DNA from: Litoditis marina
Lineage: Eukaryota > Nematoda > Chromadorea > Rhabditida > Rhabditidae
Direction: 5' to 3'
Length of the DNA: 64,000 nucleotides
NCBI GenBank assembly: GCA_964036275.1
Contig: CAXIWQ010000005.1
Location: forward strand, 55,106-119,105
In this document: positions 1 through 11,482 of the stretch, in pieces
Numbering within the stretch: position 1 is the first letter of the stretch
How the letters are laid out: each line of letters starts with the position of its first letter
Translations under genes and position numbers: made by a program
Notes under the pieces: model-generated
Told to the model about the DNA's origin: nothing
Database searches by the model: none
The model's input: the letters and a program-made list of their open reading frames with translations, nothing else

Positions 1-181
1 TTGTCGAGGCAGTTCGGAGTTATAACCGAACCGTGAGAAGAGGCCGAGTCCGGCCACCCAATATCCGTGGCGAAGAGATATTCCGAGTATGCAGAGATAA
101 AGATATCTGGAGGGCAGTCAAGGAACACCATTTCGCAACGATTTGAAGTGATCTAATAAATCTTGAAATCTTGAAATCTTA
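1..181 (+). mobile_element. LINE 3' end, partial copy 0 (cut by window edge)
   Basis: This is the 3' part of the same 5'-truncated non-LTR retrotransposon fragment found complete at 6618-6911; position 1 aligns with 6731. The coding remnant covers about 3-146 and ends at TGA. It is followed by a short AT-rich tail ending in tandem AATCTTGA-type octamers. The right-hand target duplication AAGCTCT follows at 182-188, and the satellite resumes in phase. The one base difference I see from the other copies is C instead of T at 59. The left end lies outside the window. Confidence 0.85.
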
Positions 182-451
182 AAGCTCTGTATCGAAACTC
201 AGAAAATTCGAATTTTGGCCGCGCTGATATTCAATCGGCCGGGTTCCGAAGTTTTCACCGGTCAACCTGAAGATTGTAAATAGGTCAATTGTTTCATGTT
301 AGTTGTTACTATACGTGGAAAGATAGTCCAATTAAGTAGTAACAGCGTACTAAAGGTGTTTCATGTATACAAGCTCTGTATCGAAACTAAGAAAGTTCGA
401 ATTTTGGCCGCGCTGATATTGAATCGGCCGGATTGCGAAGTTTTCACAGGT

Positions 452-465
452 CAATCTGAAGATTG
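452..465. repeat. Internal dyad of the satellite monomer (representative copy)
   Basis: CAATCTGAAGATTG is a 6-bp inverted repeat with a 2-bp spacer. It recurs once per 189 bp across the array. Variants CAATCTGGAGATTG and CAACCTGAAGATTG weaken one arm. The DNA transposon at 35543 is inserted inside one copy of this dyad. A hairpin or protein-binding role is possible but is inference only. Confidence 0.75.
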
Positions 466-2874
466 TACGAAGGCCAATTGTTTCATAATAGTTGTTACAA
501 TAAGTGGGAAGATAGTCCAATTGAGTAGTAACAGTGTACTAAAGGTTTTTCATGTATACAAGCTCTGTATCGAAACTCAGAAAGTTCGAATTTTGGCCGC
601 GCTGATATTCAATCCGCCGGATTCCGAAGTTTTCACAGGTCAATCTGGAGATTGTACGAAGGCCAATTGTTTCATAATAGTTGTTACAATAAGTGGGAAG
701 ATAGTCCAATTGAGTAGTAACAGTGTACTAAAGGTTTTTCATGTATACAAGCTCTGTATCGAAACTCAGAAAGTTCGAATTTTGGCCGCGCTGATATTCA
801 ATCCGCCGGATTCCGAAGTTTTCACCGGTCAATCTGAAGATTGTAAGGAGGCCAATTGTTTCATGGTAGTTGTGACCATAAGTGGGGAGATGGTCCAATT
901 GAGTAGTAACAATGTACTAAAGGTTTTACATGTATACAAGCTCTGTATCGAAACTCAGAAAGTTCGAATATTGGCCGCGCTGATATTGAATCGGCCGGAT
1001 TTCGAAGTTTTCACCGGTCAACCTGAAGATTGTAAATAGGTCAATTGTTTCATGTTAGTTGTTACTATAAGTGAAAAGATAGTCCAATTAAGTAGTAACA
1101 GTGTACTAAAGGTTTTTCATGTATACAAGCTCTGTATCGAAACTCAGAAAGTTCGAATTTTGGCCGCGCAGATATTGAATCGGCCGGATTTCGAAGTTTT
1201 CACAGGTCAATCTGGAGATTGTACGAAGGCCAATTGTTTCATAATAGTTGTTACAATAAGTGGGAAGATAGTCCAATTGAGTAGTAACAGTGTACTAAAG
1301 GTTCTTCATGTATACAAGCTCTGTATCGAAACTCAGAAAGTTCGAATTTTGGCCGCGCTGATATTGAATCGGCCGGATTTCGAAGTTTTCACCGGTCAAT
1401 CTGAAGATTGTAAGGAGGCCAATTGTTTTATGGTAGTTGTGACCATAAGTGGGAAGATAGTCCAATTGAGTAGTAACAGTGTACTAAAGGTTTTACATGT
1501 ATACAAGCTCTGTATCGAAACTCAGAAAGTTCGAATATTGGCCGCGCTGATATTGAATCGGCCGGATTTCGAAGTTTTCACCGGTCAACCTGAAGATTGT
1601 AAATAGGTCAATTGTTTCATGTTAGTTGTTACTATAAGTGGAAAGGTAGTCCAATTAAGTAGTAACAGCGTACTAAAGGTGTTTCATGTATACAAGCTCT
1701 GTATCGAAACTAAGAAAGTTCGAATTTTGGCCGCGCTGATATTGAATCGGCCGGATTGCGAAGTTTTCACAGGTCAATCTGAAGATTGTACGAAGGCCAA
1801 TTGTTTCATAATAGTTGTTACAATAAGTGGGAAGATAGTCCAATTGAGTAGTAACAGTGTACTAAAGGTTTTTCATGTATACAAGCTCTGTATCGAAACT
1901 CAGAAAGTTCGAATTTTGGCCGCGCTGATATTCAATCCGCCGGATTCCGAAGTTTTCACAGGTCAATCTGGAGATTGTACGAAGGCCAATTGTTTCATAA
2001 TAGTTGTTACAATAAGTGGGAAGATAGTCCAATTGAGTAGTAACAGTGTACTAAAGGTTTTTCATGTATACAAGCTCTGTATCGAAACTCAGAAAGTTCG
2101 AATTTTGGCCGCGCTGATATTCAATCCGCCGGATTCCGAAGTTTTCACCGGTCAATCTGAAGATTGTAAGGAGGACAATTGTTTCATGGTAGTTGTGACC
2201 ATAAGTGGGGAGATGGTCCAATTGAGTAGTAACAATGTACTAAAGGTTTTACATGTATACAAGCTCTGTATCGAAACTCAGAAAGTTCGAATATTGGCCG
2301 CGCTGATATTGAATCGGCCGGATTTCGAAGTTTTCACCGGTCAACCTGAAGATTGTAAATAGGTCAATTGTTTCATGTTAGTTGTTACTATAAGTGAAAA
2401 GATAGTCCAATTAAGTAGTAACAGTGTACTAAAGGTTTTTCATGTATACAAGCTCTGTATCGAAACTCAGAAAGTTCGAATTTTGGCCGCGCAGATATTG
2501 AATCGGCCGGATTTCGAAGTTTTCACAGGTCAATCTGGAGATTGTACGAAGGCCAATTGTTTCATAATAGTTGTTACAATAAGTGGGAAGATAGTCCAAT
2601 TGAGTAGTAACAGTGTACTAAAGGTTCTTCATGTATACAAGCTCTGTATCGAAACTCAGAAAGTTCGAATTTTGGCCGCGCTGATATTGAATCGGCCGGA
2701 TTTCGAAGTTTTCACCGGTCAATCTGAAGATTGTAAGGAGGACAATTGTTTTATGGTAGTTGTGACCATAAGTGGGAAGATAGTCCAATTGAGTAGTAAC
2801 AGTGTACTAAAGGTTTTACATGTATACAAGCTCTGTATCGAAACTCAGAAAGTTCGAATATTGGCCGCGCTGAT

Positions 2875-2877
2875 CGT
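2875..2877 (+). other. 3-bp insertion in a satellite monomer
   Basis: The usual CTGATATTGAATCGG reads CTGATCGTATTGAATCGG here. It keeps the frame and exactly accounts for the 3-bp excess in spacing between LINE copy 0 and copy 1. Confidence 0.85.
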
Positions 2878-5800
2878 ATTGAATCGGCCGGATTTCGAAG
2901 TTTTCACCGGTCAACCTGAAGATTGTAAATAGGTCAATTGTTTCATGTTAGTTGTTACTATAAGTGGAAAGGTAGTCCAATTAAGTAGTAACAGCGTACT
3001 AAAGGTTTTTCATGTATACAAGCTCTGTATCGAAACTCAGAAAGTTCGAATTTTGGCCGCGCTGATATTCAATCGGCCGGATTCCGAAGTTTTCACAGGT
3101 CAATCTGAAGATTGTAAGAAAACCAATTGTTCCATGGTAGTTGTTACTATAAGTGGGAAGATAGTCCAACTGAGTAGTAACAATGTACTAAAGGTTTTTC
3201 ATGTAGACAAGCTCTGTATCGAAACTCAGAAAGTTCGAATTTTGGCCGCGCTGATATTCAATCCGCCGGATTCCGAAGTTTTCACAGGTCAATCTGAAGA
3301 TTGTAAGAAAACCAATTGTTTCATGGTAGTTGTTACCATAAGTGGGAAGATAGTCCAATCAAGTAGTAACAGTGTACTAAAGGTTTTTCATGTATACAAG
3401 CTCTGTATCGAAACTCAGAAAGTTCGAATATTGGCCGCGCTGATATTGAATCGGCCGGATTTCGAAGTTTTCACCGGTCAACCTGAAGATTGTAAATAGG
3501 TCAATTGTTTCATGTTAGTTGTTACTATAAGTGGAAAGGTAGTCCAATTAAGTAGTAACAGCGTACTAAAGGTTTTTCATGTATACAAGCTCTGTATCGA
3601 AACTCAGAAAGTTCGAATTTTGGCCGCGCTGATATTCAATCGGCCGGATTCCGAAGTTTTCACAGGTCAATCTGAAGATTGTAAGAAAACCAATTGTTCC
3701 ATGGTAGTTGTTACTATAAGTGGGAAGATAGTCCAACTGAGTAGTAACAATGTACTAAAGGTTTTTCATGTAGACAAGCTCTGTATCGAAACTCAGAAAG
3801 TTCGAATTTTGGCCGCGCTGATATTCAATCCGCCGGATTCCGAAGTTTTCACAGGTCAATCTGAAGATTGTAAGAAAACCAATTGTTTCATGGTAGTTGT
3901 TACCATAAGTGGGAAGATAGTCCAATCAAGTAGTAACAGTGTACTAAAGGTTTTTCATGTATACAAGCTCTGTATCGAAACTCAGAAAGTTCGAATTTTG
4001 GCCGCGCAGATATTGAATCGGCCGGATTTCGAAGTTTTCACAGGTCAATCTGGAGATTGTACGAAGGCCAATTGTTTCATAATAGTTGTTACAATAAGTG
4101 GGAAGATAGTCCAATTGAGTAGTAACAGTGTACTAAAGGTTCTTCATGTATACAAGCTCTGTATCGAAACTCAGAAAGTTCGAATTTTGGCCGCGCTGAT
4201 ATTGAATCGGCCGGATTTCGAAGTTTTCACCGGTCAATCTGAAGATTGTAAGGAGGACAATTGTTTTATGGTAGTTGTGACCATAAGTGGGAAGATAGTC
4301 CAATTGAGTAGTAACAGTGTACTAAAGGTTTTACATGTATACAAGCTCTGTATCGAAACTCAGAAAGTTCGAATATTGGCCGCGCTGATATTGAATCGGC
4401 CGGATTTCGAAGTTTTCACCGGTCAACCTGAAGATTGTAAATAGGTCAATTGTTTCATGTTAGTTGTTACTATAAGTGGAAAGGTAGTCCAATTAAGTAG
4501 TAACAGCGTACTAAAGGTTTTTCATGTATACAAGCTCTGTATCGAAACTCAGAAAGTTCGAATTTTGGCCGCGCTGATATTCAATCGGCCGGATTCCGAA
4601 GTTTTCACAGGTCAATCTGAAGATTGTAAGAAAACCAATTGTTCCATGGTAGTTGTTACTATAAGTGGGAAGATAGTCCAACTGAGTAGTAACAATGTAC
4701 TAAAGGTTTTTCATGTAGACAAGCTCTGTATCGAAACTCAGAAAGTTCGAATTTTGGCCGCGCTGATATTCAATCCGCCGGATTCCGAAGTTTTCACAGG
4801 TCAATCTGAAGATTGTAAGAAAACCAATTGTTTCATGGTAGTTGTTACCATAAGTGGGAAGATAGTCCAATCAAGTAGTAACAGTGTACTAAAGGTTTTT
4901 CATGTAGACAAGCTCTGTATCGAAACTCAGAAAGTTCGAATTTTGGCCGCGCTGATATTCAATCGGCCGGATTCCGAAGTTTTCACAGGTCAATCTGAAG
5001 ATTATAAGAAAACCAATTGTTTCATGGTAGTTGTTACTATAAGTGGGGAGATAGTCCAACTGAGTAGTAACAGTGTACTAAAGGTTTTTCATGTATACAA
5101 GCTCTGTATCGAAACTCAGAAAGTTCGAATTTTGGCCGCGTTGATAATCAATCGGCCGGATTCCGAAGTTTTCACAGGTCAATCTGGAGATTGTACGAAG
5201 GCCAATTGTTTCATAATAGTTGTTACAATAAGTGGGAAGATAGTCCAATTGAGTAGTAACAGTGTACTGAAGGTTTTTCATGTATACAAGCTCTGTATCG
5301 AAACTCAGAAAGTTCGAATTTTGGCAGCGCTGATATTGAATCGGCCGGATTTCGAAGTTTTCACCGGTCAATCTGAAGATTGTAAGGAGGCCAATTGTTT
5401 CATGGTAGTTGTGACCATAAGTGGGGAGATGGTCCAATTGAGTAGTAACAGTGTACTAAAGGTTTTACATGTATACAAGCTCTGTATCGAAACTCAGAAA
5501 GTTCGAATATTGGCCGCGCTGATATTGAATCGGCCGGATTTCGAAGTTTTCACCGGTCAACCTGAAGATTGTAAATAGGTCAATTGTTTCATGTTAGTTG
5601 TTACTATAAGTGGAAAGATAGTCCAATTAAGTAGTAACAGTGTACTAAAGGTTTTTCATGTATACAAGCTCTGTATCGAAACTCAGAAAGTTCGAATTTT
5701 GGCCGCGCAGATATTGAATCGGCCGGATTTCGAAGTTTTCACAGGTCAATCTGGAGATTGTACGAAGGCCAATTGTTTCATAATAGTTGTTACAATAAGT

Positions 5801-6610
5801 GGGAAGATAGTCCAATTGAGTAGTAACAGTGTACTAAAGGTTTTTCATGTATACAAGCTCTGTATCGAAACTCAGAAAGTTCGAATTTTGGCCGCGCTGA
5901 TATTGAATCGGCCGGATTTCGAAGTTTTCACCGGTCAATCTGAAGATTGTAAGGAGGCCAATTGTTTTATGGTAGTTGTGACCATAAGTGGGAAGATAGT
6001 CCAATTGAGTAGTAACAGTGTACTAAAGGTTTTACATGTATACAAGCTCTGTATCGAAACTCAGAAAGTTCGAATATTGGCCGCGCTGATATTGAATCGG
6101 CCGGATTTCGAAGTTTTCACCGGTCAACCTGAAGATTGTAAATAGGTCAATTGTTTCATGTTAGTTGTTACTATAAGTGGAATTGTAGTCCAATTAAGTA
6201 GTAACAGCGTACTAAAGGTTTTTCATGTATACAAGCTCTGTATCGAAACTCAGAAAGTTCGAATTTTGGCCGCGCTGATATTCAATCGGCCGGATTCCGA
6301 AGTTTTCACAGGTCAATCTGAAGATTGTAAGAAAACCAATTGTTCCATGGTAGTTGTTACTATAAGTGGGGAGATAGTCCAACTGAGTAGTAACAGTGTA
6401 CTAAAGGTTTTTCATGTAGACAAGCTCTGTATCGAAACTCAGAAAGTTCGAATTTTGGCCGCGCTGATATTGAATCGGCCGGATTTCGAAGTTTTCACAG
6501 GTCAATCTGAAGATTGTACGAAGGCCAATTGTTTTATAATAGTTGTTACAATAAGTGGGAAGATAGTCCAATTAAGTGGTAACAGTGTACGGAAGGTTTT
6601 TCATGTATAC

Positions 6611-6617
6611 AAGCTCT
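6611..6617 (+). repeat. Left target-site duplication of LINE copy 1 (AAGCTCT)
   Basis: AAGCTCT belongs to the satellite context GTATAC-AAGCTCT-GTATCG. It occurs directly before the LINE fragment and again directly after it at 6912-6918, as expected for target-primed reverse transcription. The same pair flanks copies 2, 3 and 4. Confidence 0.88.
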
Positions 6618-6911
6618 TCGAATCTCTGCCCATATGTCGAAGAGTCGTTGGTCCCTGATCGTTTCCGAGTGGCGCCCGTTTGATCGAGAACGGGTGCGTG
6701 GCCGTCCAATGGTCCGTTGGCGTGATGAACTTGTCGAGGCAGTTCGGAGTTATAACCGAACCGTGAGAAGAGGCCGAGTCCGGCCACCTAATATCCGTGG
6801 CGAAGAGATATTCCGAGTATGCAGAGATAAAGATATCTGGAGGGCAGTCAAGGAACACCATTTCGCAACGATTTGAAGTGATCTAATAAATCTTGAAATC
6901 TTGAAATCTTA
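6618..6911 (+). mobile_element. 5'-truncated LINE 3' end (RTE-like), copy 1
   Basis: This 294-bp segment interrupts a satellite monomer. It is bounded by a 7-bp duplication AAGCTCT at 6611-6617 and 6912-6918. The coding remnant runs from the truncated left edge to TGA at 6874-6876. A 35-bp AT-rich untranslated tail follows, ending in tandem octamers (AATCTTGA twice, then AATCTTA). A very short 3' UTR ending in short tandem repeats instead of a poly(A) tail is typical of RTE-clade non-LTR retrotransposons, so I favour that clade without being able to prove it. The fragment is in the same orientation as the satellite's open frame. It lacks endonuclease and polymerase domains and cannot be autonomous. 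Confidence 0.88.
6619..6876 (+). pseudogene. Reverse transcriptase C-terminal remnant, LINE copy 1
   Basis: This is the carboxy-terminal tail of a non-LTR retrotransposon polyprotein, about 85 codons, with everything upstream lost by 5' truncation. Counting from the internal ATG at 6634, it shows W6, E12-W13-R14-P15, then R22-G-R-P25 followed by R28-W29 and D31-E32-L33, and finally R64-D-K followed by W69. The pattern W..EWRP..RGRP..RW.D.L......RD..W is the recognisable tail found after the RT domain in RTE/CR1/Jockey-type LINEs. There is no catalytic core (the YADD-type motif and endonuclease are missing). The frame is unbroken up to the natural stop. This is a dead fragment and any expression would be incidental. 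Confidence 0.82.
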
Positions 6912-8430
6912 AAGCTCTGTATCGAAACTCAGAAAGTTCGAATTTTGGCCGCGCTGATATTCAATCGGCCGGGTTCCGAAGTTTTCACCGGCCAACCTGA
7001 AGATTGTAAATAGGTCAATTGTTTCATGTTAGTTGTTACTATAAGTGGAAAGATAGTCCAATTAAGTAGTAACAGCGTACTAAAGGTGTTTCATGTATAC
7101 AAGCTCTGTATCGAAACTAAGAAAGTTCGAATTTTGGCCGCGCTGATATTGAATCGGCCGGATTGCGAAGTTTTCACAGGTCAATCTGAAGATTGTACGA
7201 AGGCCAATTGTTTCATAATAGTTGTTACAATAAGTGGGAAGATAGTCCAATTGAGTAGTAACAGTGTACTAAAGGTTTTTCATGTATACAAGCTCTGTAT
7301 CGAAACTCAGAAAGTTCGAATTTTGGCCGCGCTGATATTCAATCCGCCGGATTCCGAAGTTTTCACAGGTCAATCTGAAGATTGTAAGGAGGCCAATTGT
7401 TCCATGGTAGTTGTTACTATAAGTGGAAAGATAGTCCAAATAAGTAGTAACAGCGTACTAAAGGTTTTTCATGTATACAAGCTCTGTATCGAAACTCAGA
7501 AAGTTCGAATTTTGGCCGCGCTGATATTGAATCGGCCGGATTTCGAAGTTTTCACCGGTCAATCTGAAGATTGTAAGGAGGCCAATTGTTTCAAGTTAGT
7601 TGTTACTATAAGTGGAAAGATAGTCCAATTAAGTAGTAACAGCGTACTAAAGGTTTTTCATGTATACAAGCTCTGTATCGAAACTAAGAAAGTTCGAATT
7701 TTGGCCGCGCTGATATTGAATCGGCCGGATTGCGAAGTTTTCACCGGTCAATCTGAAGATTGTAAGGAGGCCAATTGTTTCATGGTAGTTGTTACCATAA
7801 GTGGGAAGATAGTCCAATTGAGTAGTAATAGCGTACTAAAGGTTTTTCATGTATACAAGCTCTGTATCGAAACTCAGAAAGTTCGAATTTTGGCCGCGCT
7901 GATTATCAATCGGCCGGATTCCGAAGTTTTCACAGGTCCATCTGAAGATTGTAAAAAAAACAATTGTTTCAAGTTAGTTGTTACTATAAGTGGAAAGATA
8001 GTCCAATTAAGTAGTGACAGTGTACTAAAGGTTTTACATGTATACAAGCTCTGTATCGAAACTCAGAAAGTTCGAATTTTGGCCGCGCTGATATTCAATC
8101 GGCCGGATTCCGAAGTTTTCACAGGTCAATCTGAAGATTGTAAGAAAACCAATTGTTCCATGGTAGTTGTTACTATAAGTGGGGAGATAGTCCAACTGAG
8201 TAGTAACAGTGTACTAAAGGTTTTTCATGTAGACAAGCTCTGTATCGAAACTCAGAAAGTTCGAATTTTGGCCGCGCTGATATTGAATCGGCCGGATTTC
8301 GAAGTTTTCACAGGTCAATCTGAAGATTGTACGAAGGCCAATTGTTTTATAATAGTTGTTACAATAAGTGGGAAGATAGTCCAATTAAGTGGTAACAGTG
8401 TACGGAAGGTTTTTCATGTATACAAGCTCT
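6912..8430 (+). repeat. 189-bp satellite array, block B (between LINE copies 1 and 2)
   Basis: Eight monomers. The distance from LINE copy 1 to copy 2 is 1813 bp, equal to 8 x 189 plus 294 plus the 7-bp duplication. One TAG-type boundary lies near 7010. From 7026 the satellite frame is open for about 7.4 monomers and then runs into the LINE copy in a different frame, stopping at 8469-8471. Confidence 0.96.
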
Positions 8431-8724
8431 TCGAATCTCTGCCCATATGTCGAAGAGTCGTTGGTCCCTGATCGTTTCCGAGTGGCGCCCGTTTGATCGA
8501 GAACGGGTGCGTGGCCGTCCAATGGTCCGTTGGCGTGATGAACTTGTCGAGGCAGTTCGGAGTTATAACCGAACCGTGAGAAGAGGCCGAGTCCGGCCAC
8601 CTAATATCCGTGGCGAAGAGATATTCCGAGTATGCAGAGATAAAGATATCTGGAGGGCAGTCAAGGAACACCATTTCGCAACGATTTGAAGTGATCTAAT
8701 AAATCTTGAAATCTTGAAATCTTA
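8431..8724 (+). mobile_element. 5'-truncated LINE 3' end, copy 2
   Basis: Same 294-bp fragment, same truncation point and same flanking AAGCTCT as copy 1. I see no base differences inside the fragment. The left flank also carries the copy 1 variants (GGTAACAGTGTACGGAAGG), so the insertion and its upstream monomer were duplicated together. Confidence 0.88.
8432..8689 (+). pseudogene. Reverse transcriptase C-terminal remnant, LINE copy 2
   Basis: Identical in translation to the remnant of copy 1: an RGRP..RW.DEL tail motif and the terminal RDKDIW motif. No polymerase or endonuclease domain is present. The unbroken frame and lack of divergence indicate recent amplification as part of the array, not separate insertion. 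Confidence 0.82.
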
Positions 8725-11188
8725 AAGCTCTGTATCGAAACTCAGAAAGTTCGAATTTTGGCCGCGCTGATATTCAATCGGCCGGGTTCCGAAGTTTTCA
8801 CCGGTCAACCTGAAGATTGTAAATAGGTCAATTGTTTCATGTTAGTTGTTACTATAAGTGGAAAGATAGTCCAATTAAGTAGTAACAGCGTACTAAAGGT
8901 GTTTCATGTATACAAGCTCTGTATCGAAACTAAGAAAGTTCGAATTTTGGCCGCGCTGATATTGAATCGGCCGGATTGCGAAGTTTTCACAGGTCAATCT
9001 GAAGATTGTACGAAGGCCAATTGTTTCATAATAGTTGTTACAATAAGTGGGAAGATAGTCCAATTGAGTAGTAACAGTGTACTAAAGGTTTTTCATGTAT
9101 ACAAGCTCTGTATCGAAACTCAGAAAGTTCGAATTTTGGCCGCGCTGATATTCAATCCGCCGGATTCCGAAGTTTTCACAGGTCAATCTGAAGATTGTAA
9201 GGAGGCCAATTGTTCCATGGTAGTTGTTACTATAAGTGGAAAGATAGTCCAATTAAGTAGTAACAGCGTACTAAAGGTTTTTCATGTATACAAGCTCTGT
9301 ATCGAAACTCAGAAAGTTCGAATTTTGGCCGCGCTGATATTGAATCGGCCGGATTTCGAAGTTTTCACCGGTCAATCTGAAGATTGTAAGGAGGCCAATT
9401 GTTTCAAGTTAGTTGTTACTATAAGTGGAAAGATAGTCCAATTAAGTAGTAACAGCGTACTAAAGGTTTTTCATGTATACAAGCTCTGTATCGAAACTAA
9501 GAAAGTTCGAATTTTGGCCGCGCTGATATTGAATCGGCCGGATTGCGAAGTTTTCACCGGTCAATCTGAAGATTGTAAGGAGGCCAATTGTTTCATGGTA
9601 GTTGTTACCATAAGTGGGAAGATAGTCCAATTGAGTAGTAATAGCGTACTAAAGGTTTTTCATGTATACAAGCTCTGTATCGAAACTCAGAAAGTTCGAA
9701 TTTTGGCCGCGCTGATTATCAATCGGCCGGATTCCGAAGTTTTCACAGGTCCATCTGAAGATTGTAAAAAAAACAATTGTTTCAAGTTAGTTGTTACTAT
9801 AAGTGGAAAGATAGTCCAATTAAGTAGTGACAGTGTACTAAAGGTTTTACATGTATACAAGCTCTGTATCGAAACTCAGAAAGTTCGAATTTTGGCCGCG
9901 CTGATATTCAATCGGCCGGGTTCCGAAGTTTTCACCGGTCAACCTGAAGATTGTAAATAGGTCAATTGTTTCATGTTAGTTGTTACTATAAGTGGAAAGA
10001 TAGTCCAATTAAGTAGTAACAGCGTACTAAAGGTGTTTCATGTATACAAGCTCTGTATCGAAACTAAGAAAGTTCGAATTTTGGCCGCGCTGATATTGAA
10101 TCGGCCGGATTGCGAAGTTTTCACAGGTCAATCTGAAGATTGTACGAAGGCCAATTGTTTCATAATAGTTGTTACAATAAGTGGGAAGATAGTCCAATTG
10201 AGTAGTAACAGTGTACTAAAGGTTTTTCATGTATACAAGCTCTGTATCGAAACTCAGAAAGTTCGAATTTTGGCCGCGCTGATATTCAATCCGCCGGATT
10301 CCGAAGTTTTCACAGGTCAATCTGAAGATTGTAAGGAGGCCAATTGTTCCATGGTAGTTGTTACTATAAGTGGAAAGATAGTCCAATTAAGTAGTAACAG
10401 CGTACTAAAGGTTTTTCATGTATACAAGCTCTGTATCGAAACTCAGAAAGTTCGAATTTTGGCCGCGCTGATATTGAATCGGCCGGATTTCGAAGTTTTC
10501 ACCGGTCAATCTGAAGATTGTAAGGAGGCCAATTGTTTCAAGTTAGTTGTTACTATAAGTGGAAAGATAGTCCAATTAAGTAGTAACAGCGTACTAAAGG
10601 TTTTTCATGTATACAAGCTCTGTATCGAAACTAAGAAAGTTCGAATTTTGGCCGCGCTGATATTGAATCGGCCGGATTGCGAAGTTTTCACCGGTCAATC
10701 TGAAGATTGTAAGGAGGCCAATTGTTTCATGGTAGTTGTTACCATAAGTGGGAAGATAGTCCAATTGAGTAGTAATAGCGTACTAAAGGTTTTTCATGTA
10801 TACAAGCTCTGTATCGAAACTCAGAAAGTTCGAATTTTGGCCGCGCTGATTATCAATCGGCCGGATTCCGAAGTTTTCACAGGTCCATCTGAAGATTGTA
10901 AAAAAAACAATTGTTTCAAGTTAGTTGTTACTATAAGTGGAAAGATAGTCCAATTAAGTAGTGACAGTGTACTAAAGGTTTTACATGTATACAAGCTCTG
11001 TATCGAAACTCAGAAAGTTCGAATTTTGGCCGCGCTGATATTCAATCGGCCGGATTCCGAAGTTTTCACAGGTCAATCTGAAGATTGTAAGAAAACCAAT
11101 TGTTCCATGGTAGTTGTTACTATAAGTGGGGAGATAGTCCAACTGAGTAGTAACAGTGTACTAAAGGTTTTTCATGTAGACAAGCTCT
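8725..11188 (+). repeat. 189-bp satellite array, block C (between LINE copies 2 and 3)
   Basis: Thirteen monomers. The spacing of 2758 bp equals 13 x 189 plus 301. The units starting at 8839 and 9973 repeat the same order of variants with a 1134-bp (six-monomer) period. A variant with a long A run (TGTAAAAAAAACAATTG) recurs at about 7950, 9765, 10895, 13465 and 15090 and is a useful HOR marker. Confidence 0.96.
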
Positions 11189-11482
11189 TCGAATCTCTGC
11201 CCATATGTCGAAGAGTCGTTGGTCCCTGATCGTTTCCGAGTGGCGCCCGTTTGATCGAGAACGGGTGCGTGGCCGTCCAATGGTCCGTTGGCGTGATGAA
11301 CTTGTCGAGGCAGTTCGGAGTTATAACCGAACCGTGAGAAGAGGCCGAGTCCGGCCACCTAATATCCGTGGCGAAGAGATATTCCGAGTATGCAGAGATA
11401 AAGATATCTGGAGGGCAGTCAAGGAACACCATTTCGCAACGATTTGAAGTGATCTAATAAATCTTGAAATCTTGAAATCTTA
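11189..11482 (+). mobile_element. 5'-truncated LINE 3' end, copy 3
   Basis: Same fragment and same AAGCTCT duplication (11182-11188 and 11483-11489). The monomer just left of it differs from copies 1 and 2: it has CATGTAGAC and CTAAAGG instead of CATGTATAC and CGGAAGG. The insert is unchanged, so an exchange joined a different monomer type to its left side. Confidence 0.88.
11190..11447 (+). pseudogene. Reverse transcriptase C-terminal remnant, LINE copy 3
   Basis: Same C-terminal LINE tail as in copies 1 and 2, ending at the natural TGA. It is truncated at the same base on the left. No catalytic residues are present. Confidence 0.82.

Larger units (their letters stand above)
296..2944 (+). 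repeat. Seven-monomer HOR, tandem duplicate (1323 bp period)
   Basis: Positions 296-1618 and 1619-2944 carry the same succession of monomer variants. Each copy has a four-monomer open run, then a TAG-bearing boundary, then a three-monomer open run. The second copy differs by scattered single bases (for example GAGGCC to GAGGAC) and by three extra bases at 2875-2877. The close match implies a recent duplication of seven monomers as a block. Confidence 0.9.
182..6617 (+). repeat. 189-bp satellite array, block A (7-mer and 3/5/6-mer HORs)
   Basis: About 34 head-to-tail monomers of 189 bp. Landmarks inside each monomer, in order, are a CAATTG, a GTATAC, two TTCGAA sites, CGGCCG, usually ACCGGT or ACAGGT, and the dyad CAATCTGAAGATTG. 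Monomers reading TGTAAATAG carry the in-frame stop and delimit the HORs. A seven-monomer unit (1323 bp) is present at 296-1618 and again at 1619-2944; the second copy has a 3-bp insertion at 2875-2877. From 2945 the unit lengths change to 567, 945, 1134 and 567 bp, and the units starting at 2945, 3512 and 4457 open with nearly the same variants. The distance from LINE copy 0 to copy 1 is 34 monomers plus 3 bp plus the insertion, so there are no hidden gaps. Confidence 0.97.

Noticed and set aside
5078..5437. Antisense open frames (62-136 codons, e.g. those starting MDYLPTYSNN) in both arms
   Set aside because: They are complementary-strand readings of the same monomer, repeated at each copy, and have no independent support.
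296..5578. Series of open frames of 184-373 codons on the + strand as a family of tandem genes
   Set aside because: They are the same satellite monomer read through. Starts and stops fall wherever ATG or the TAG variant occurs, with no promoters, spacers or recognised domains.
6572..6861. Two - strand open frames across the LINE fragment (71 and 86 codons)
   Set aside because: They are antisense shadows of the LINE tail. The + strand frame matches the known reverse-transcriptase C-terminal motif and ends before a proper 3' tail.
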